64,000 bases of DNA from Ursus arctos (GCF_023065955.2 NW_026622986.1:20671848-20735847); one strand, 5' to 3'. Numbered from the stretch's first letter, positions 12,511 to 25,172 are shown. Numbers and translations: made by a program. Notes: generated by a model from the sequence alone, not told the origin.

Positions 12511-13269
12511 CTAAGCCAAACAGAGAGTGCAAAGCAGTCAGAGCTCATCATCCGATCAGTGGTGCCCCAGCCAGTGAAAATGCCAGAAAAATCCATCTTG
12601 CAATACAGCTGATAGGGATATGGATTGTTATGTGAGCGTTTGAGTGCGTAAAAGGTCTTCATTTTTAAAGGAAAAGAATGAAAAGACTTTCACCATTAAC
12701 CTTGTTACTTTGAAGTGACCCCAACTACCCCCTACTAAAATCACTACAGCAACAAGGACCTAGCCAAAGAAATTAACTTCTCTCACTTTAAACCACAACA
12801 TCTGCGGCCATACACTGGTAATGATTTCCTTCTAATGCCGTTTAAACCTTCTGAAGTCAAGGAAGCAGAGTTGCAGAGGGAGCACAGGGTTTGGGGCCGT
12901 CGAAGACCTATGCTGCTTTCTGTACAAGATGACTACTTTCTTCCAAAAGTTCTTAAAATTATTCATAATGTCAAAAGTGTTTATTATTCTCAGTGCCTAA
13001 AATGAGCGCTTGTATTAGGAAGAGCTGATCAATGAATGCGTAATAGTTGTTAATATGAATTTCGACAGCCTACATTTTAAATTATTGCAATCATGTTTTA
13101 GAACCTCTAAATTGATCCCATGTTTCTAGGTTTCTAAATTTTCAAAAGATAATCAGGAAGTGTAATTTTTAAGATTACTCAAACAAAAACAAACATGAAT
13201 GAGGGAAGAAGCAGCAAAGAAGGAAAGAGATGAAAAGAGAGTGGAGAAAATGGCTTTCAGTTTCAAGTA

Positions 13270-13562
13270 CAGTTGACCCTTGAACAATGTTAAGCTAGAG
13301 AAAAGAAAATGTCATTAAGAAAATCGTAAGAGGGTATGTCTGGCTGGCTCAGTTGGTTGAGCGGGTGACTCTTAATCTCAGGGTCGTGAGTTCAAGCCCC
13401 ACGTAGGGCATAGAGCCTACTTAAAATAAAAATTAAAAAGAGAAAGAAAAGAAAATCATAAGAGAAAATACATTTACAGTACGGTACTGTATATATGTAT
13501 TTAAAAATCTGCATATAAGTGGACTTGTGCCATTCAAACCCGTCTTGTTCAAGGGTCAACTG
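13270..13562. mobile_element. MER2-type Tigger (TcMar) DNA transposon, interrupted by a SINE
   Basis: Termini CAGTTGACCCTTGAACAA and its reverse complement TTGTTCAAGGGTCAACTG are perfect inverted repeats, with TA before the left end. The interior keeps MER2-like 'agctagagaaaagaaaatgt' and 'tacagtacggtactgtatat'. A SINE at 13333-13448 splits it. Confidence 0.85.
13333..13448 (+). mobile_element. Short CAN-type SINE nested in the MER2 element
   Basis: 'tctggctggctcagttggtt' head, 'gggtcgtgagttcaagcccc' B box, A-rich tail. Flanking duplications 'aagaaaatcgtaagag' and 'aagaaaatcataagag' differ by one base. Confidence 0.88.
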
Positions 13563-14089
13563 TGTAAATGATTTGGGGATAAAGAGTTTTCCAGGCCACC
13601 ATTTTCCTTTGGTTGCAAACATTCAGAGCAAATACTCTGTCTTCTACTTATTTAGAAATTACTAATAAGCCACAGCAAATTGATTTGTAAACAATGAAGG
13701 AAGGCAATTACAAAATTAAACCATCATTTCCTTTAGTGACTACAGATAATAAGTTAAATCCAACAATTCAGTTATCATACTAAATTAAAGCCCATTGTAG
13801 ATTTTAAGAAACGGCCATCTTAAAATTTGTTAAAATAGGAAATATTCTATTCTTATCATTCTTGTACTTTTCTGAAAGGTTAACCTTTATTGTCTTAATG
13901 ATACTAGCTGGCAACATGGTAATAATCTTGTGTTTTTAAGAGGACTTTTATTGAATTATAAGTTCTAAATTATACAGGAGTCTAATATTAAAACAGTGTC
14001 AGCAATGTACTCAAAAGAGGCAACAAGCTTTCAAATTTTAATTTTCCCACTCTTAACACCATGCTTCACTTCTAGGAAACCTCTGTAAG

Positions 14090-14290
14090 GCTGTTGTTGT
14101 ACAATGGATATAGAGTTACGGTTTTGCAAGATGAGAAAGTTCTAGAAATTTATTGCACAATAATGTGAAAATATTGAACTATACACTTAAGAATAGTTAA
14201 ATTTCATCTCAATTTCAATTTTTTACCACAGTTAAAATTTTTGTAAATAGTAGAAATGGTTTGGAACGGTCATAGACCCAGAGGTTTTAT
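14090..14290 (+). repeat. Old L1 3' end fragment
   Basis: 'atagagttacggttttgcaa' and 'tgaactatacacttaagaat' are the signature of an old L1 3' end; a similar stretch occurs at about 57030-57180. Confidence 0.7.
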
Positions 14291-16454
14291 TTTGTTCTGA
14301 CTTAATAAAAATACCTATGTTATAAAAACATCCCTGGAGATACTTAACCAAGGTTCATATCCCACTCTTCCACAAACAGCCTCTATATTGGAATGTCATT
14401 CTTCTCACTGAATACATAAATTAAAGACATTCAAAGGATGTCTAATAAAGTTCAAAGTTGCCACATTTTTATGATAGCTACAGAAGATCAGAGAATGTTG
14501 AGGATTCACAGGCATAAATTAAGGTGTGGCATTTCCCAGACAAAAGGCAAAGTTTTCCAGTCCTTTCCTATTCTTCTACTCCTCTTCCCTTTGTCCTGAG
14601 GGCAACTACAGTGTGGCCTTGGAGGGGAAGGGACCCTTCCTAACTTGAGAGCTTAGAAATCTGTTTAGGTCCTCTGTGAATCAGATTTCACCCACTCTCG
14701 TGAGGCAAAGAGAGCCTGAAAACCATAGAATCTGACATTCATGGCCACGGGACTCTGCTCATCACCCCAGGTCCTCACAGAGGTGTCATGGTGTCCCGAC
14801 TGGAGTCAGGCAGCCTGCAGACGGGTTCTGTATAAATGTTTCCCATCATTACAGTAGAACTTGACCTCATCGTTAAATTCCTAGCCATTCTTGAGAGCTT
14901 GTTTGGAGGTTCTAGCAGGGAAGCGCAACTACTGGTATACCCTTGACCGAAGAACGGTCCTCCTCTATCGGGGAAGGTCGTCCTCTTCGACCAAGCATGC
15001 AGCTTCGGGAGGGACACACATGGAGTGGTGAGGGAGGAAGGGGACACCCGCCTAGCCAGCCAGATCAGCTGAATCAACCCTGGCGATCAACGGGTTGACA
15101 GATGTTGCAGCCAGATAGCCCTCACATCCAAATTCCTAGCCATTCTTGAGCAGCTCCCTTGAACAAGTCTGAACCTGATTTACACATGGCCGTAACACTC
15201 TTTCCTGGAAACCCACGTGCAGGTGGTGCTTAGAGGTCAGGTTCCAACACAACACTGCTCTTCCTAACATCTCCCCTGCCTCTGTCTTCATCCCACATTT
15301 TCCGTTGTTTACACCTTTCCCTTAAGTTACATAATGCAACATTTTAAATTCAGCACAGTAATGCTTTTCTGGGTTCTATGGTAAGTGTGATTTCTCTGAA
15401 TTGTTCTCAGGAAGACCATTCCGCAGAAAGTCCAGGTGTTCATTAGAAAGATACACATTTCTCACAGATCTTCAGTTCAGAAAGCTATTTCCCGGGTGCC
15501 CGTATGTAGCAGATACTCTGCCCAGGGCAAGTGGGGGGGGGCATGTAAATATGTTCATGGAGGCTCCTAGGTGCCACGGTCTGTCCCCCTTCTCCATTTC
15601 TGAGCTATCGCTGACCACCAGGTGCTGAATTATTTTGTTTTACAGGTTTAATGAAGCTTTTTTCCCTTCAGTGAACGTGGAGTCTTAGATATGTAGGTCT
15701 GGAAGGTTTTTGTTCACATAAAATCTTCAAATGAACCACTTAATGCTGCAGAATTCCCAGTGTGTTAGAAGTGCGTAGCTGGACAGTTCATCCCTGATGG
15801 GCATTGCAAGACTGTCTCAAAGAGAAAGAAAATGCTCTGAAAAAGCCTGCATAAGGCCCTCAGATCACTGGTAATAGTTAAAGCGTGCTTGTGTTAACTG
15901 TCACATTTTTGCTATCCATCATGGATATTTTTGGCCACGATTTCTTCTTCTTATAAACATACAGTGCTTTCCGTTACAGAACATATGTTTGTACACATTA
16001 TCCCATTTGAAACTTACAGCCTCCCTGGGAAGCGTTATAGCGGAGCTCACCTACTGTAGTGAATCAGGGGGTTACAGGTGAGGGCAAATATCCAGCCTTT
16101 ACTTCCTGCAGGTGCCGGCCAGCTCTGGGAGGCTGGCAACTCCCTCCACGGTCACTTCCACCCCACAGGAGCTCTTTGGTTTACCCCAGCGTGCCTTTGT
16201 TTTTTTAAGTGCATCACAATGTGTGAAAGGATGGGAAGCTCAGGGAAATAAAGAGAGCTTAAGACCACTGAGTTGGCTGAGGCTAGAAAGCAGGACTCAA
16301 CTTTACATCTCTGGTCCCATCGCTAATGTTTTTCTCTTATACCATGCCACTTCTCAACTAGAAACTTTGAAGTTGGTCCATGACTGAGTCCAATAGAGAG
16401 GATAAAATCAATTTCTGTAACTTACATATAAAATAGAAAATATTCAATGAAAGG

Positions 16455-16705
16455 TAATGTAGCATAGTGGCTGACAGCAAGGACTCTGGGGCCAGCTTGC
16501 CGGGTTTTAAATCCAGACTTCATCCCTTACCAGCTGTGTGTCCTTGGGCAAGTCACTTAACTTCTAGGTGCCTGTTTCTTTATCTGTAAAATGGGGACAA
16601 TAATAGTGTCTAGCTCATGGTGGTGTTGTGAGGATTGAATGAGTTGAGAAACGTAAAATGCTGAGAATAGCGCCTGGTATATAATACGTATCCTACGGTC
16701 ACTGT
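16455..16705 (+). repeat. MIR SINE, nearly full length
   Basis: Well-preserved MIR: 'agcatagtggctgacagcaa', 'cttgggcaagtcacttaact', 'tctgtaaaatggggacaata', and 'gttgtgaggattgaatgag'. Confidence 0.93.
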
Positions 16706-16752
16706 TATTACATTATGTGCACTAACTTTCCCAGGGAAGAAGCACAACTTAC

Positions 16753-16924
16753 TCTCCAGAGTGGTGGGTGGCAGCTTTGCTTGTTGGTTCTCAGGGAGCT
16801 GGCAAGAGCAGCTGAGTAATTGCTGGATGATTCCCGGACTCATTCGTTTAAAGTCTTCCTTGGAAATGGGTGAAAGGCTGTTCTGCAGAAATATCTCTGC
16901 CAGCTGCCCCGCAGAGAAGCAAGG
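16753..16924 (-). CDS. SLC39A12: SLC39A12 coding exon 5 (residues 309-365 plus one base)
   Basis: Acceptor TTCCCCCTACAG precedes CCTTGC at 16924; donor CTGGAGA/GTAAGT ends the exon at 16753. It is 172 nt (57 codons + 1). It encodes [17 protein letters not shown] and then [20 protein letters not shown], the membrane-proximal ectodomain, with a CSC pair and a run ending KLPPTTLE. The last A joins AA of exon 6 to form Lys just before TM1. Strong similarity to human ZIP12. Confidence 0.95.
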
Positions 16925-17935
16925 CTGTAGGGGGAAAACATCGTTACTAATCTCAGCAAACAAATTTCCCATCGATTGCCATTCCTGAGAAGTCAGAGCT
17001 AAACAGAATGGCTAAACAGGACACCAGAAGCCATTGCTACATGTTTTCCCCCGCAATCTTTTGTGCATGCATAATTTCCAAGGATTATTTTAAACCTCTG
17101 ATCTCACTTTCATTTTGAGTATCATGTAGTATGAGTTTTGCACCCTTCCTCCTTTCCTGGAAACATGGACGGTATTTTACAACACGTTGAATGGTTTTAT
17201 TACCAGCCTTCTAAGGCAGCCTTGATGCTTTCCTTTTTTTTCTTTTCAGTGGGGATAGCTTTGTCTCAACAAAGTCGAGATTTCATAAGATAAACAGGAG
17301 CTCGGAGGTAACGAGATCATTGTCTTTAATATTCTCTGATTGAACAGCCTGTGTAGGCAACATGTATTTTCAAAAGCAATAAAAGTAAATATTTTAAAAA
17401 GTGAATGCTGTGTCAACCAGCATGTGTGTAAACACTAAATAATGTGGATACCTTTGTGCCTGACCTCCCTTCTCCACAAAAACTGTTGAAATCCTTATTA
17501 TTGTGCACTGCTGCTTCTCTAAATCCTTGCAGTTTTTCTTTGTTGTACAGACATATTCATAAGAGATAAGGATTACAGATAAACCACAAATGCAACAGGG
17601 CTCTCCAAATTGCCACAAGGAATTTGTGCAGAAGTGTTCAGGGCTGATTTTGTGTATCAAAAATTACATTTAGAAGTTTTAATGTGTCTATAGTTCCATG
17701 AGCACAAATGGTGGAAGCAAACCCTAGTGCAATGTCTGCGAGCTTCAGTCACGATCAATAAGGTATTTGAAGAGAACCAGTGATTTACCCAGCGTGTGGG
17801 ATTTGCTCTGCTGGAGAATGTAGGGATTTTTAACAAAAGCACAGTGCTGATCAGAAAATGATGACATATTTGCTGGGTTTTCCCCACATACATTTTTGGG
17901 GGGATGAATCCACGAATAAAAAACGTTTTATCCCG

Positions 17936-18133
17936 GGGCGCCTGGGTGGCACAGCGGTTAAGCGTCTGCCTTCGGCTCAGGGCGTGATCCTGGCGTTATG
18001 GGATCGAGCCCCACATCAGGCTCCTCTGCTATGAGCCTGCTTCTTCCTCTCCCACTCCCCCTGCTTGTGTTCCCTCTCTCGCTGGCTGTCTCTGTCTCTG
18101 TTGAATAAATAAATAAAATCTTTAAAAAAAAAA
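17936..18133 (+). mobile_element. CAN-type SINE, young subtype
   Basis: CACAGCGGTTAAGCG head and intact body and tail. Perfect 18-bp duplication (aaaaaacgttttatcccg) at 17918-17935 and 18134-18151. Confidence 0.96.
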
Positions 18134-19300
18134 AAAAAACGTTTTATCCCGATCAGGAGATGTTTGGTTGCAGGGAAGAGAACCCATTCAAATCAGTGAG
18201 AACCAAGAGGAGATGGTACTGGAAGGACGCTAAGGATCTCTGAGATTGAAAAGGTAGCCACACCTCAAAAGGAACTCAACTTGAAGCTAGAAAATCAGAA
18301 CCAAAGATGTTTCTGTCTCTGTGTCTTTGGAGCCAAGTATTTTCTCCTGTTTCCTGCTGCATATATCTATTTCCTTTCGCGGTCCAGTGTTCTCTCCTTT
18401 AGTAAACACACGGCCATATAAGCCCCAACGCTGAAGCGACCTCTCAGCCCACAAACCCAAGACTGCGTTGAGTCTGCAAGTCCCGACAGATCGGATTGCT
18501 TCAGCAAAGCCACAGACGGGCTCTCTCGGGTCAGACGTCCCTCGGTTCAATCAGTATTGCCCACGAGAGAGGAGGTGGAATCATACTGTTCAGACATGGC
18601 TGCCAGCCTCACGCCTGTGGGTGAGGAAGGCATTTCTCAGAAAAGGACTGGGCAAAACTCCAAAAGGTTTCTACTACAAAAAAGCAACAACAGAAAGTTA
18701 AACTTGGGTTTTTCTTTTTCCCTTTGTCAAAATAATTTGTGCCAAAGACACAAATTTGCACCATTTGTTACTAATGGAATATAATTACTTCGCCATTAAA
18801 AATACTGACAACAACAAAGGGAAACTGGCAACAGACTTTTGATGATGAATCCTTTGTAATAAACATTCTCATTGAAAAGTGCTTGACTGGTAAGTAAAGC
18901 AGTGCAGAGACAAACATGAACAGAATGTCATGCATCTTTCACCAGTTCACTGCCAAGAAACTGAAGCCTTCTGGTCTTCGACTACCTTCTCCTGCAGTAC
19001 GGATATTCTATTAGAAGCTTCTGTGCCCTGATCTTTATTTGCTATTCCTGTGCTATTTAGGTCATTTGTTTGTTTTAAATTTCTTCTGAAGTCACTAACA
19101 CAAACGTCCTTAATGGTGATTCATTATATTCTATAAATCTGAAACCCCAAATGTGTTTAATAAAGAACAAAACGGATGAAAATTTAGATTACCCAGCCAA
19201 TAACCTTTACAATGTCTTTATTCTTTTGCATAAAACTTCGATATATGTGTGTCCTTGTTTTGATGTCATCAGACTTCTATGGTAACTTTATAAACATATT

Positions 19301-19473
19301 CTAAAACAGTAGTTCATGAACTTTAGTTTTGAGAATCATTTGGAGGGCTTGTTAAAAGAACGCTGGGCTCTACTTTCAGAGTTTATGATTCAGCAGATGC
19401 TGGGGTGGGATCTGAGAATTTGCATTTCGAAGGAGTTCCCAAGTACAACACTTTGAGAACCACTGGTCTAAAT
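19301..19473 (+). repeat. MER5-type hAT-Charlie DNA transposon
   Basis: Begins 'acagtagttcatgaacttta', continues 'ttggagggcttgttaaaag', 'ggggtgggatctgagaattt', and ends 'actttgagaaccactg', the usual terminal inverted repeat pattern of this non-autonomous family. Confidence 0.85.
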
Positions 19474-19535
19474 AACATAGGCAGGATCTTCAGGTCTGGT
19501 CTATCTTAGGGTCCTATCAAGAATCACGAGGAAAG

Positions 19536-19737
19536 GGGCGCCTGGGTGGCACAGCGGTTAAGCGTCTGCCTTCGGCTCGGGGCGTGATCCCGGCGTTCTG
19601 GGATCGAGCCCCGCATCAGGCTCTTCCGCTAGGAGCCTGCTTCTTCCTCTCCCATTCCCCCTGCTTGTGTTCCCTCTCTCGCTGGCTGTCTCTATCTCTG
19701 TCAAATAAATAAATAAAATCTTTAAAAAAAAAAAAAA
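19536..19737 (+). mobile_element. CAN-type SINE, young subtype
   Basis: Same subtype as 3508-3702 and 17936-18133. Perfect 17-bp duplication (aagaatcacgaggaaag) at 19519-19535 and 19738-19754. The antisense frame gives the same spurious peptide family. Confidence 0.96.
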
Positions 19738-20164
19738 AAGAATCACGAGGAAAGTGACATGTTGGGACAGAGAAGAGCCATTTGCATTCTTAGCACAAGG
19801 AAATGACTATTACTGTTCTTAGAAGTCACATGCCTTAAGTAGACAGATCGTAAATTTTAAGAAACAATTTTCATTCTTTATGAAGATAAGGTCTCATGAG
19901 GCAAATTTGCTCCCTTCCTAAAAGCCAGCCCTGATGAAGCATCTAAGAAGATTCGACAAAGATTAACATAGGCATCAGCTCTCTTCACTATGAGTTGAAT
20001 ACAATTAGCATGAGTTTGAAAGAATCAATGTGAATACATGTCTTTATGTCATATATATTTATTTATATCGTATCTTTATCATATATACGGAAGTAACAGA
20101 AATCTACTTTTTAAAAAATCTAATATTCTAATTAATAATCTATTTTTGTCTAAAATCAAAACAA

Positions 20165-20335
20165 GCAAACAACAACAAAAAAAGAGAAACAGACTCATAA
20201 ATATGGAGAACCAACTAGTGGCTGCCAGAGGGGAGGGTTGGGCAGAATAGATGAAGGAGATTAAGAGATACAAACTTCGGGGGAGGGAGGGGGATATAGG
20301 ATACTGCCCAATCATGTATACATAACTCACAGGAA
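20165..20335 (+). repeat. L1 3' end fragment
   Basis: 'ggagaaccaactagtggctg' and 'ccagaggggagggttgggca' followed by 'atcatgtatacataactcac' match the 3' UTR of carnivore L1. Confidence 0.7.
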
Positions 20336-20499
20336 CAACATTCTGCATGGTTAAGAATCTGTAAGGGTTTCTGCCCTTTTAAGGTACAGTACTTTGCTCA
20401 CCTAAGATACAAATAACAAAAATAATTTTATTTAAATCAACATTTCCCAAACAATAGCACAGCTATTAAGAGCACAGAATATGTTATTAGACAAACTAT

Positions 20500-20690
20500 G
20501 TGTATGTCCTAGTTTCTGAGAACTGAAGCAATTATTTATTAGTTCCATGTCTCAATTTCCTCATCTGTAGTATGGAATAATGTACCCTAACCTCATATAG
20601 TTGTGATAATAATTAAATGAGGCTATGCAGGCGAGATGGTGCTATGTCTGATACATTGTATATCCTCAATAAACATAAGCCATGTTCATG
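20500..20690 (+). repeat. MIR SINE
   Basis: 'tctcaatttcctcatctgta', 'tgtgataataattaaatgag' and the MIR tail before 'cctcaataaacataagcca'. Confidence 0.8.
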
Positions 20691-21089
20691 GAACATCAGT
20701 TTATCAGGATCTTAAACAGTTAGGCTTGGGAAGAATTCTGTAGTCAAAGTTTGAGAAATGCTGGATTCAATAAGATTAAAGAAGTTTATTTGCTGAAGGA
20801 CCTCCCCAGATAACTTACTATGCTACAGGGCAATGTGCATTTCTACTATTTCCCAGACCCAACTTGACCATAGCACCCCGTTTCAAGGAGCATTAAGATC
20901 GACTAGTGAATGTACTTTGGAGCACAGCTTTAGGAAAAAGCAGGTATGTTTGTTAGCTCCTATATCACCTTTTCTCAAAAAACTTCTCAGTACTACCTAC
21001 TATACAAATATTTCTCTGTTACTCACAGATCAAAGTAAGCTTTTCATAACCTAATCTATGTTTAAAGCGTTCATTCGTCACTGTAAGTA

Positions 21090-21217
21090 TATATGTAATG
21101 TCTGTATCACCCTACGACCTTGTAAGCTCCAAAGGAGTTGTGCCTATTTTTGTTCCTCACTGTATCCCTAATGCCCATGATGGTGGGCACATAGTAAATG
21201 CTCAGTATGTTTGCTGA
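21090..21217 (+). repeat. L2 LINE 3' end
   Basis: 'accttgtaagctccaaagga', 'cactgtatccctaatgccca' and 'gcacatagtaaatgctcagt' are classic L2 3' end motifs. Confidence 0.85.
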
Positions 21218-21220
21218 AAG

Positions 21221-21315
21221 AATTATTTGTGCATTCAATATAGACATAAGGGAGGAAAGAGTTTTATATATATACGTATATCTCCCGTATGTCTATATTG
21301 AATGCACAAATAATT
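21221..21315. repeat. 34-bp near-perfect inverted repeat with 27-bp AT-rich spacer
   Basis: Arms 21221-21254 and 21282-21315 are reverse complements with a single mismatch. The spacer (21255-21281) is itself TA-rich. In SLC39A12 pre-mRNA this would fold into a long hairpin about 205 nt after exon 4. It abuts the L2 tail on its left. I know no element with these ends. Confidence 0.9.
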
Positions 21316-21520
21316 ATATATGTTTTTCCTACGTATCTTGACCTCACGTTTATGTCTACAGAGATCTATTTGTAGAAGAAAAAACCCATGACCACTCTGT
21401 AGAAATAGAATATTTTTACATTTAAGGAAATACACATTATCCTTTAAATTTTCCACAACTCTTGTAGAACTTTCACAACTTTGACAGTAGCAACTGATGG
21501 TATAAGAATAATGACCATAC

Positions 21521-21693
21521 CTCATCCCAAGAAGCTGAAACATCATTTGTCCCCTGGCCCGTGGATACAGATAGATTAGGGTAGCCCCAATCATAGATTG
21601 TTAGGTTGTTTTGTTTCCTTCGCAGTTGGTGGATTTTATCTTTTCTGATACAGGTTCTTTTGGTCCAGAGAGTGTTGAGGAGTTGGTCTAGTT
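21521..21693 (-). CDS. SLC39A12: SLC39A12 coding exon 4 (residues 251-308)
   Basis: Acceptor TTTCTAG precedes AACTAGAC at 21693; donor GATGAG/GTATGG ends the exon at 21521. It is 173 nt (2 + 57 codons). The protein [20 protein letters not shown].. matches the ZIP12 ectodomain, with the variable linker ([15 protein letters not shown]) more diverged from human than the flanks and carrying an NLS sequon. A 34-bp inverted repeat lies about 205 bp downstream in the following intron. Confidence 0.94.
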
Positions 21694-22009
21694 CTAGAAA
21701 TTTCACACAAAGTCTGGCGTCACATAAAATAAAGATAAGTCAAATCTCAGGATAATAACAATTTCTTATGGCCACAACATAGATAACTTTGCTAAAAAAT
21801 TTGGTTCTAATGAAAAGTCAGGATGTTACTCTGAACAATAATAGAAGAACATTTATACTTCATGTGAATATTGATTGCCTCACAAGAGTTTGACTAAGCT
21901 TTGGGGCTAAATCAGCCTGGCAAAGATGTTCCCACCATTTTTATCTCCTAGAGATGATACAATGGGCAATTCCTCCAAAGAGATACCTTCTCTTGAGCCA
22001 ACTATTTCT

Positions 22010-22225
22010 TTTTCTAGGAGGGGGGTGGGAGAATGGGATAGACCGGTGATGGGTAGTAAGGAGGGCACGTATTGCATGGTGCACTGGGTGTTATACGCAA
22101 CTAATGAATCATCGAACTTTACATCGGAAACCGGGGATGTACTGTACGGTGACTAACATAATATAATAAAAAATCATTAAATAAAAAAATAAAAATAAAA
22201 ATAAATAAAAATATTAAAAAAATGC
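22010..22225 (+). mobile_element. 5'-truncated young L1, 3' UTR and tail only
   Basis: 'gagaatgggatagaccggtg', 'gcactgggtgttatacgcaa', 'acataatataataaaaaatc', then an A-rich tail. The same 3' end, reverse-complemented, closes the L1 at 35302-36878. Confidence 0.88.
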
Positions 22226-22737
22226 AAACAAAAGAGAACTGGCCTAATCCTTGGGAAATTTATTTCCTTGAGGTACTACAGATATCCTTAGATTAACTAT
22301 AACTTTCCTTTGATTAAGTCAATAAAATTATTTTCCTTTTAAGGGTCTGTTTATACAGAAACAAGAAAGGAAATAAAAGGGATCTGAGATTGTAGAGACA
22401 TCTGACTTTGTTTTCTAATGCTACTGTGGTATGGTTGCCAGTTTATAGATTACAGTTTAGTTTCCCTTAGTAGAGCTCTAGGCTTTTAAAATTGATACAG
22501 AGAATAATAAAATATAATGGTGAATTTCTTTGGATTTATCCATCTTCTCATTTGTGAAGACAATGTCCCTGGTATTTTCCTGAATGTTATCATCAAGGAC
22601 AGGAGAAATTACAAACTAGAGTTATTACAATATTTCATTTTAAATGACTGGCTTTCAGTGAAAAAAAAAATACAAGACTTGCAAAAAAAAAAAAAAAAAA
22701 GGGAAAGTGTAACCCAGAATCAGGGAGGAAAGCAGTA

Positions 22738-24090
22738 AATAAACAGGTCTCTGAGTATTCCCAGGTGTTGGATTTAGCAGAAAAAGACTTCAAAGCAGCT
22801 ATTATAAGTGAGCTTAAGGAACTAAAGGCAATCATATTTAAAGAATTAAAGTGTGACAATAATAAGTCAGCAAATAGAAGAAATAAATTCAAAATTATAT
22901 AAAAGTCCAAATGGAAATTCTGGTGTTGAATACAATAAGTGAAATGAAAAATAATCACTAGAGGAACTCAACAGCATATTTGAAATAGTAAAAGGAAGAA
23001 TTACTGAAAATGGAGATAGATTAATAGAAATAATCCAGTCTGACGAATGAGGGGGAAAAAGATTTTTTAAAAAAGAACAAATTGAGAGACGTACAGGACA
23101 ACAGCAAGTATACCAACCTATACGTAATAACGACCACAGAAGAGAAAGCTACAGAAAAAATGTTGGAAAAAATAATGTCAAAATTATCCAAATTGGATGT
23201 TAAAAACTTATTCTACATGTTCAAGAAGTTTAGCAAACGTCAAGTAGGATAAATATAAGAAGATCCACACCCAGATACATTGAGGCAAAATTGATGAAAG
23301 TCAAAGAAAAAGATAAATCTTGAAAACAGCAAAGAAAAATGACTCATCACATACAGGGATCCATCAATACAAATAGTACCTGACTTCCCATCTGAACAAC
23401 AGAGACCAGAAAGTAGCGGATGTTATACTCCCAGTGCTAAAAGAAAAGACTGCCAATCAAGAATTTTATATCCAGCAAAACAATTCTTCAGACATAATGG
23501 TGAAATAAAATCATTCCCAGATAAACAATAAATGAGAGAATTCATTGAGAGAAGACTTGTCTTATAAGAAATACTAAATGAAGTTCTTCAGGCTGAAAAT
23601 AAATGATCTAAATGGTAAGATGAATCTATATAGGAAGAAAGGAAGAGCACAAGAAGGGTAAGTATGTGGGCTAATAAAAAAGACAAATTTATATTTTTCT
23701 CACTTATTCTCTAAACTCAATGAGGAAACACTACAGGCTTTTCTTTCAAAGTCAGAAACATGATAAGGATGCAGTCTGTCGTTGGTACTATTTACCATTA
23801 TATTGGGGTTATCAACCAACATAACTAGATAAGAAAGAAAACAGAGATACAAGAATTGGAAAGCAAGAGACAAAGCTACATCTATTTCGAGATAATATGA
23901 TTATATATACCTGAAAACCATTAAAAAATGCAAAAATAAAATAAAAATTTAATAATGGAGGAGGTTATAAAATTAGTCTATAGAAATTAAAACCCTTGGT
24001 ATATACAAAGAACCAGTTAGAAGAGATAATGAAAGAAAGAACTTTATTTAAGACAACCAAGAAGAAAGCTAAAAGCCTAAAAATAAATGT
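22738..24090 (+). repeat. Old HAL1/L1-like segment
   Basis: Recognisable ORF1-region and downstream motifs such as 'caattctgaacaac'-like remnants are decayed, but 'caagaattttatatccagca', 'cattcccagataaacaataa' and 'aatgaagttcttcaggctga' are characteristic of HAL1 and old L1 elements. No open frame survives. Exact family not assigned. Confidence 0.6.
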
Positions 24091-24099
24091 AGCAGGAAA

Positions 24100-24190
24100 T
24101 GTCTTTCTCCCTCTCCCTCTGCCCCTCCCTGCCATGCTTGTGCACGCTCTCTCTGTGTCAAATGAATAAATAAAATCTTTTTAAAAAAGA
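24100..24190 (+). repeat. 3' half of a CAN-type SINE
   Basis: 'ttctccctctccctctgccc', 'gcttgtgcacgctctctctg' and an 'aatgaataaataaaatc' tail without the tRNA-like head. Confidence 0.8.
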
Positions 24191-25172
24191 TAAAAAAGTA
24201 TTTGGAGAAAAATTGATTCCGAGTCTGTACAGGAAATGTACAAGATAAACTTGGAATATCTTATACTAGACAGCAAGGAAGATAGAAAATGTCATGAGTT
24301 TTGTCAAAAGGACTTAGCAGCCAACTTGATCATGATCCCACTGGTCAAAAAGGGAACAATTTGAGCACTAATTAGGATAATAATGACAAAAGATTGAGAG
24401 ATTTGAAATCAAAATGATATAAAAAGGAAAGTTCATGGTTCTTCTTTGAAGGATGCAAGGAAATGTTATCATTTTGAAAAGTGCTAAATTAAAAATCAAG
24501 AATTTATTCTTATTTTAAGAACCACAGTAAAGTGAAATTGTGATGAGGGGAGGTTTTCCATTACAGAATTATTACACTAATAAATGAAGAATAAATTAGT
24601 AAATTAGAAGAACTCCATTTCATAAGCTGTAAGTAATCAATCTACACAATTATCAACATTGTATGACTTCCTAAAAAGAGAGACACAACTAGATGGTATG
24701 TACCTTCTGGTAGAAGGTACTGACTACAAGACAGTATCCCCCAAATAAATAATCAAACATCTGTATCAACAAATATACATGAAACACAGTGCAGCAGGGT
24801 GCATGCAACAGACATAGGAGACTCCCCTGAAGTGCCAGGTTCTACTGGACAAGGGCCACTGCACTGCAGGGCACTCCAGGACCTCTTCTTCATAAGGCCA
24901 CTACTTTCAAAGGCAGGAGATGTAGCTCACTTTCCTAACACACAGAAACAGACACAGAGAGTTAGACAATATGAGGAGACAGGGGAATATGACCCAAATG
25001 AAAGAACAGGACAAAAATCACAGTAAGAGATCTAAGCAAATGGGGATAAGTAATATGCCGGATGGAATAGAAAGTGATAGTCATAAAGATACTCACAGGA
25101 CTTGAGAAAAGAGTGAAGGACATCAGTGAGACCCTTAAGAAAGAGATAGAAAACATAAAAAAGAACCAATCA

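Larger units (their letters stand above)
12511..16752 (-). other. SLC39A12: Intron between coding exons 5 and 6
   Basis: Holds a MER2-type DNA transposon with nested SINE (13270-13562), an L1 3' fragment (14090-14290) and a MIR (16455-16705). I recognise nothing in 12511-13269 or 14291-16454. Confidence 0.7.
16925..21520 (-). other. SLC39A12: Intron between coding exons 4 and 5
   Basis: Contains two young SINEs (17936-18133, 19536-19737), a MER5-type element, an L1 fragment, MIR and L2 relics, and the 34-bp inverted repeat at 21221-21315. I recognise nothing in 16925-17917, 18152-19300 or 20700-21060. Confidence 0.7.
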
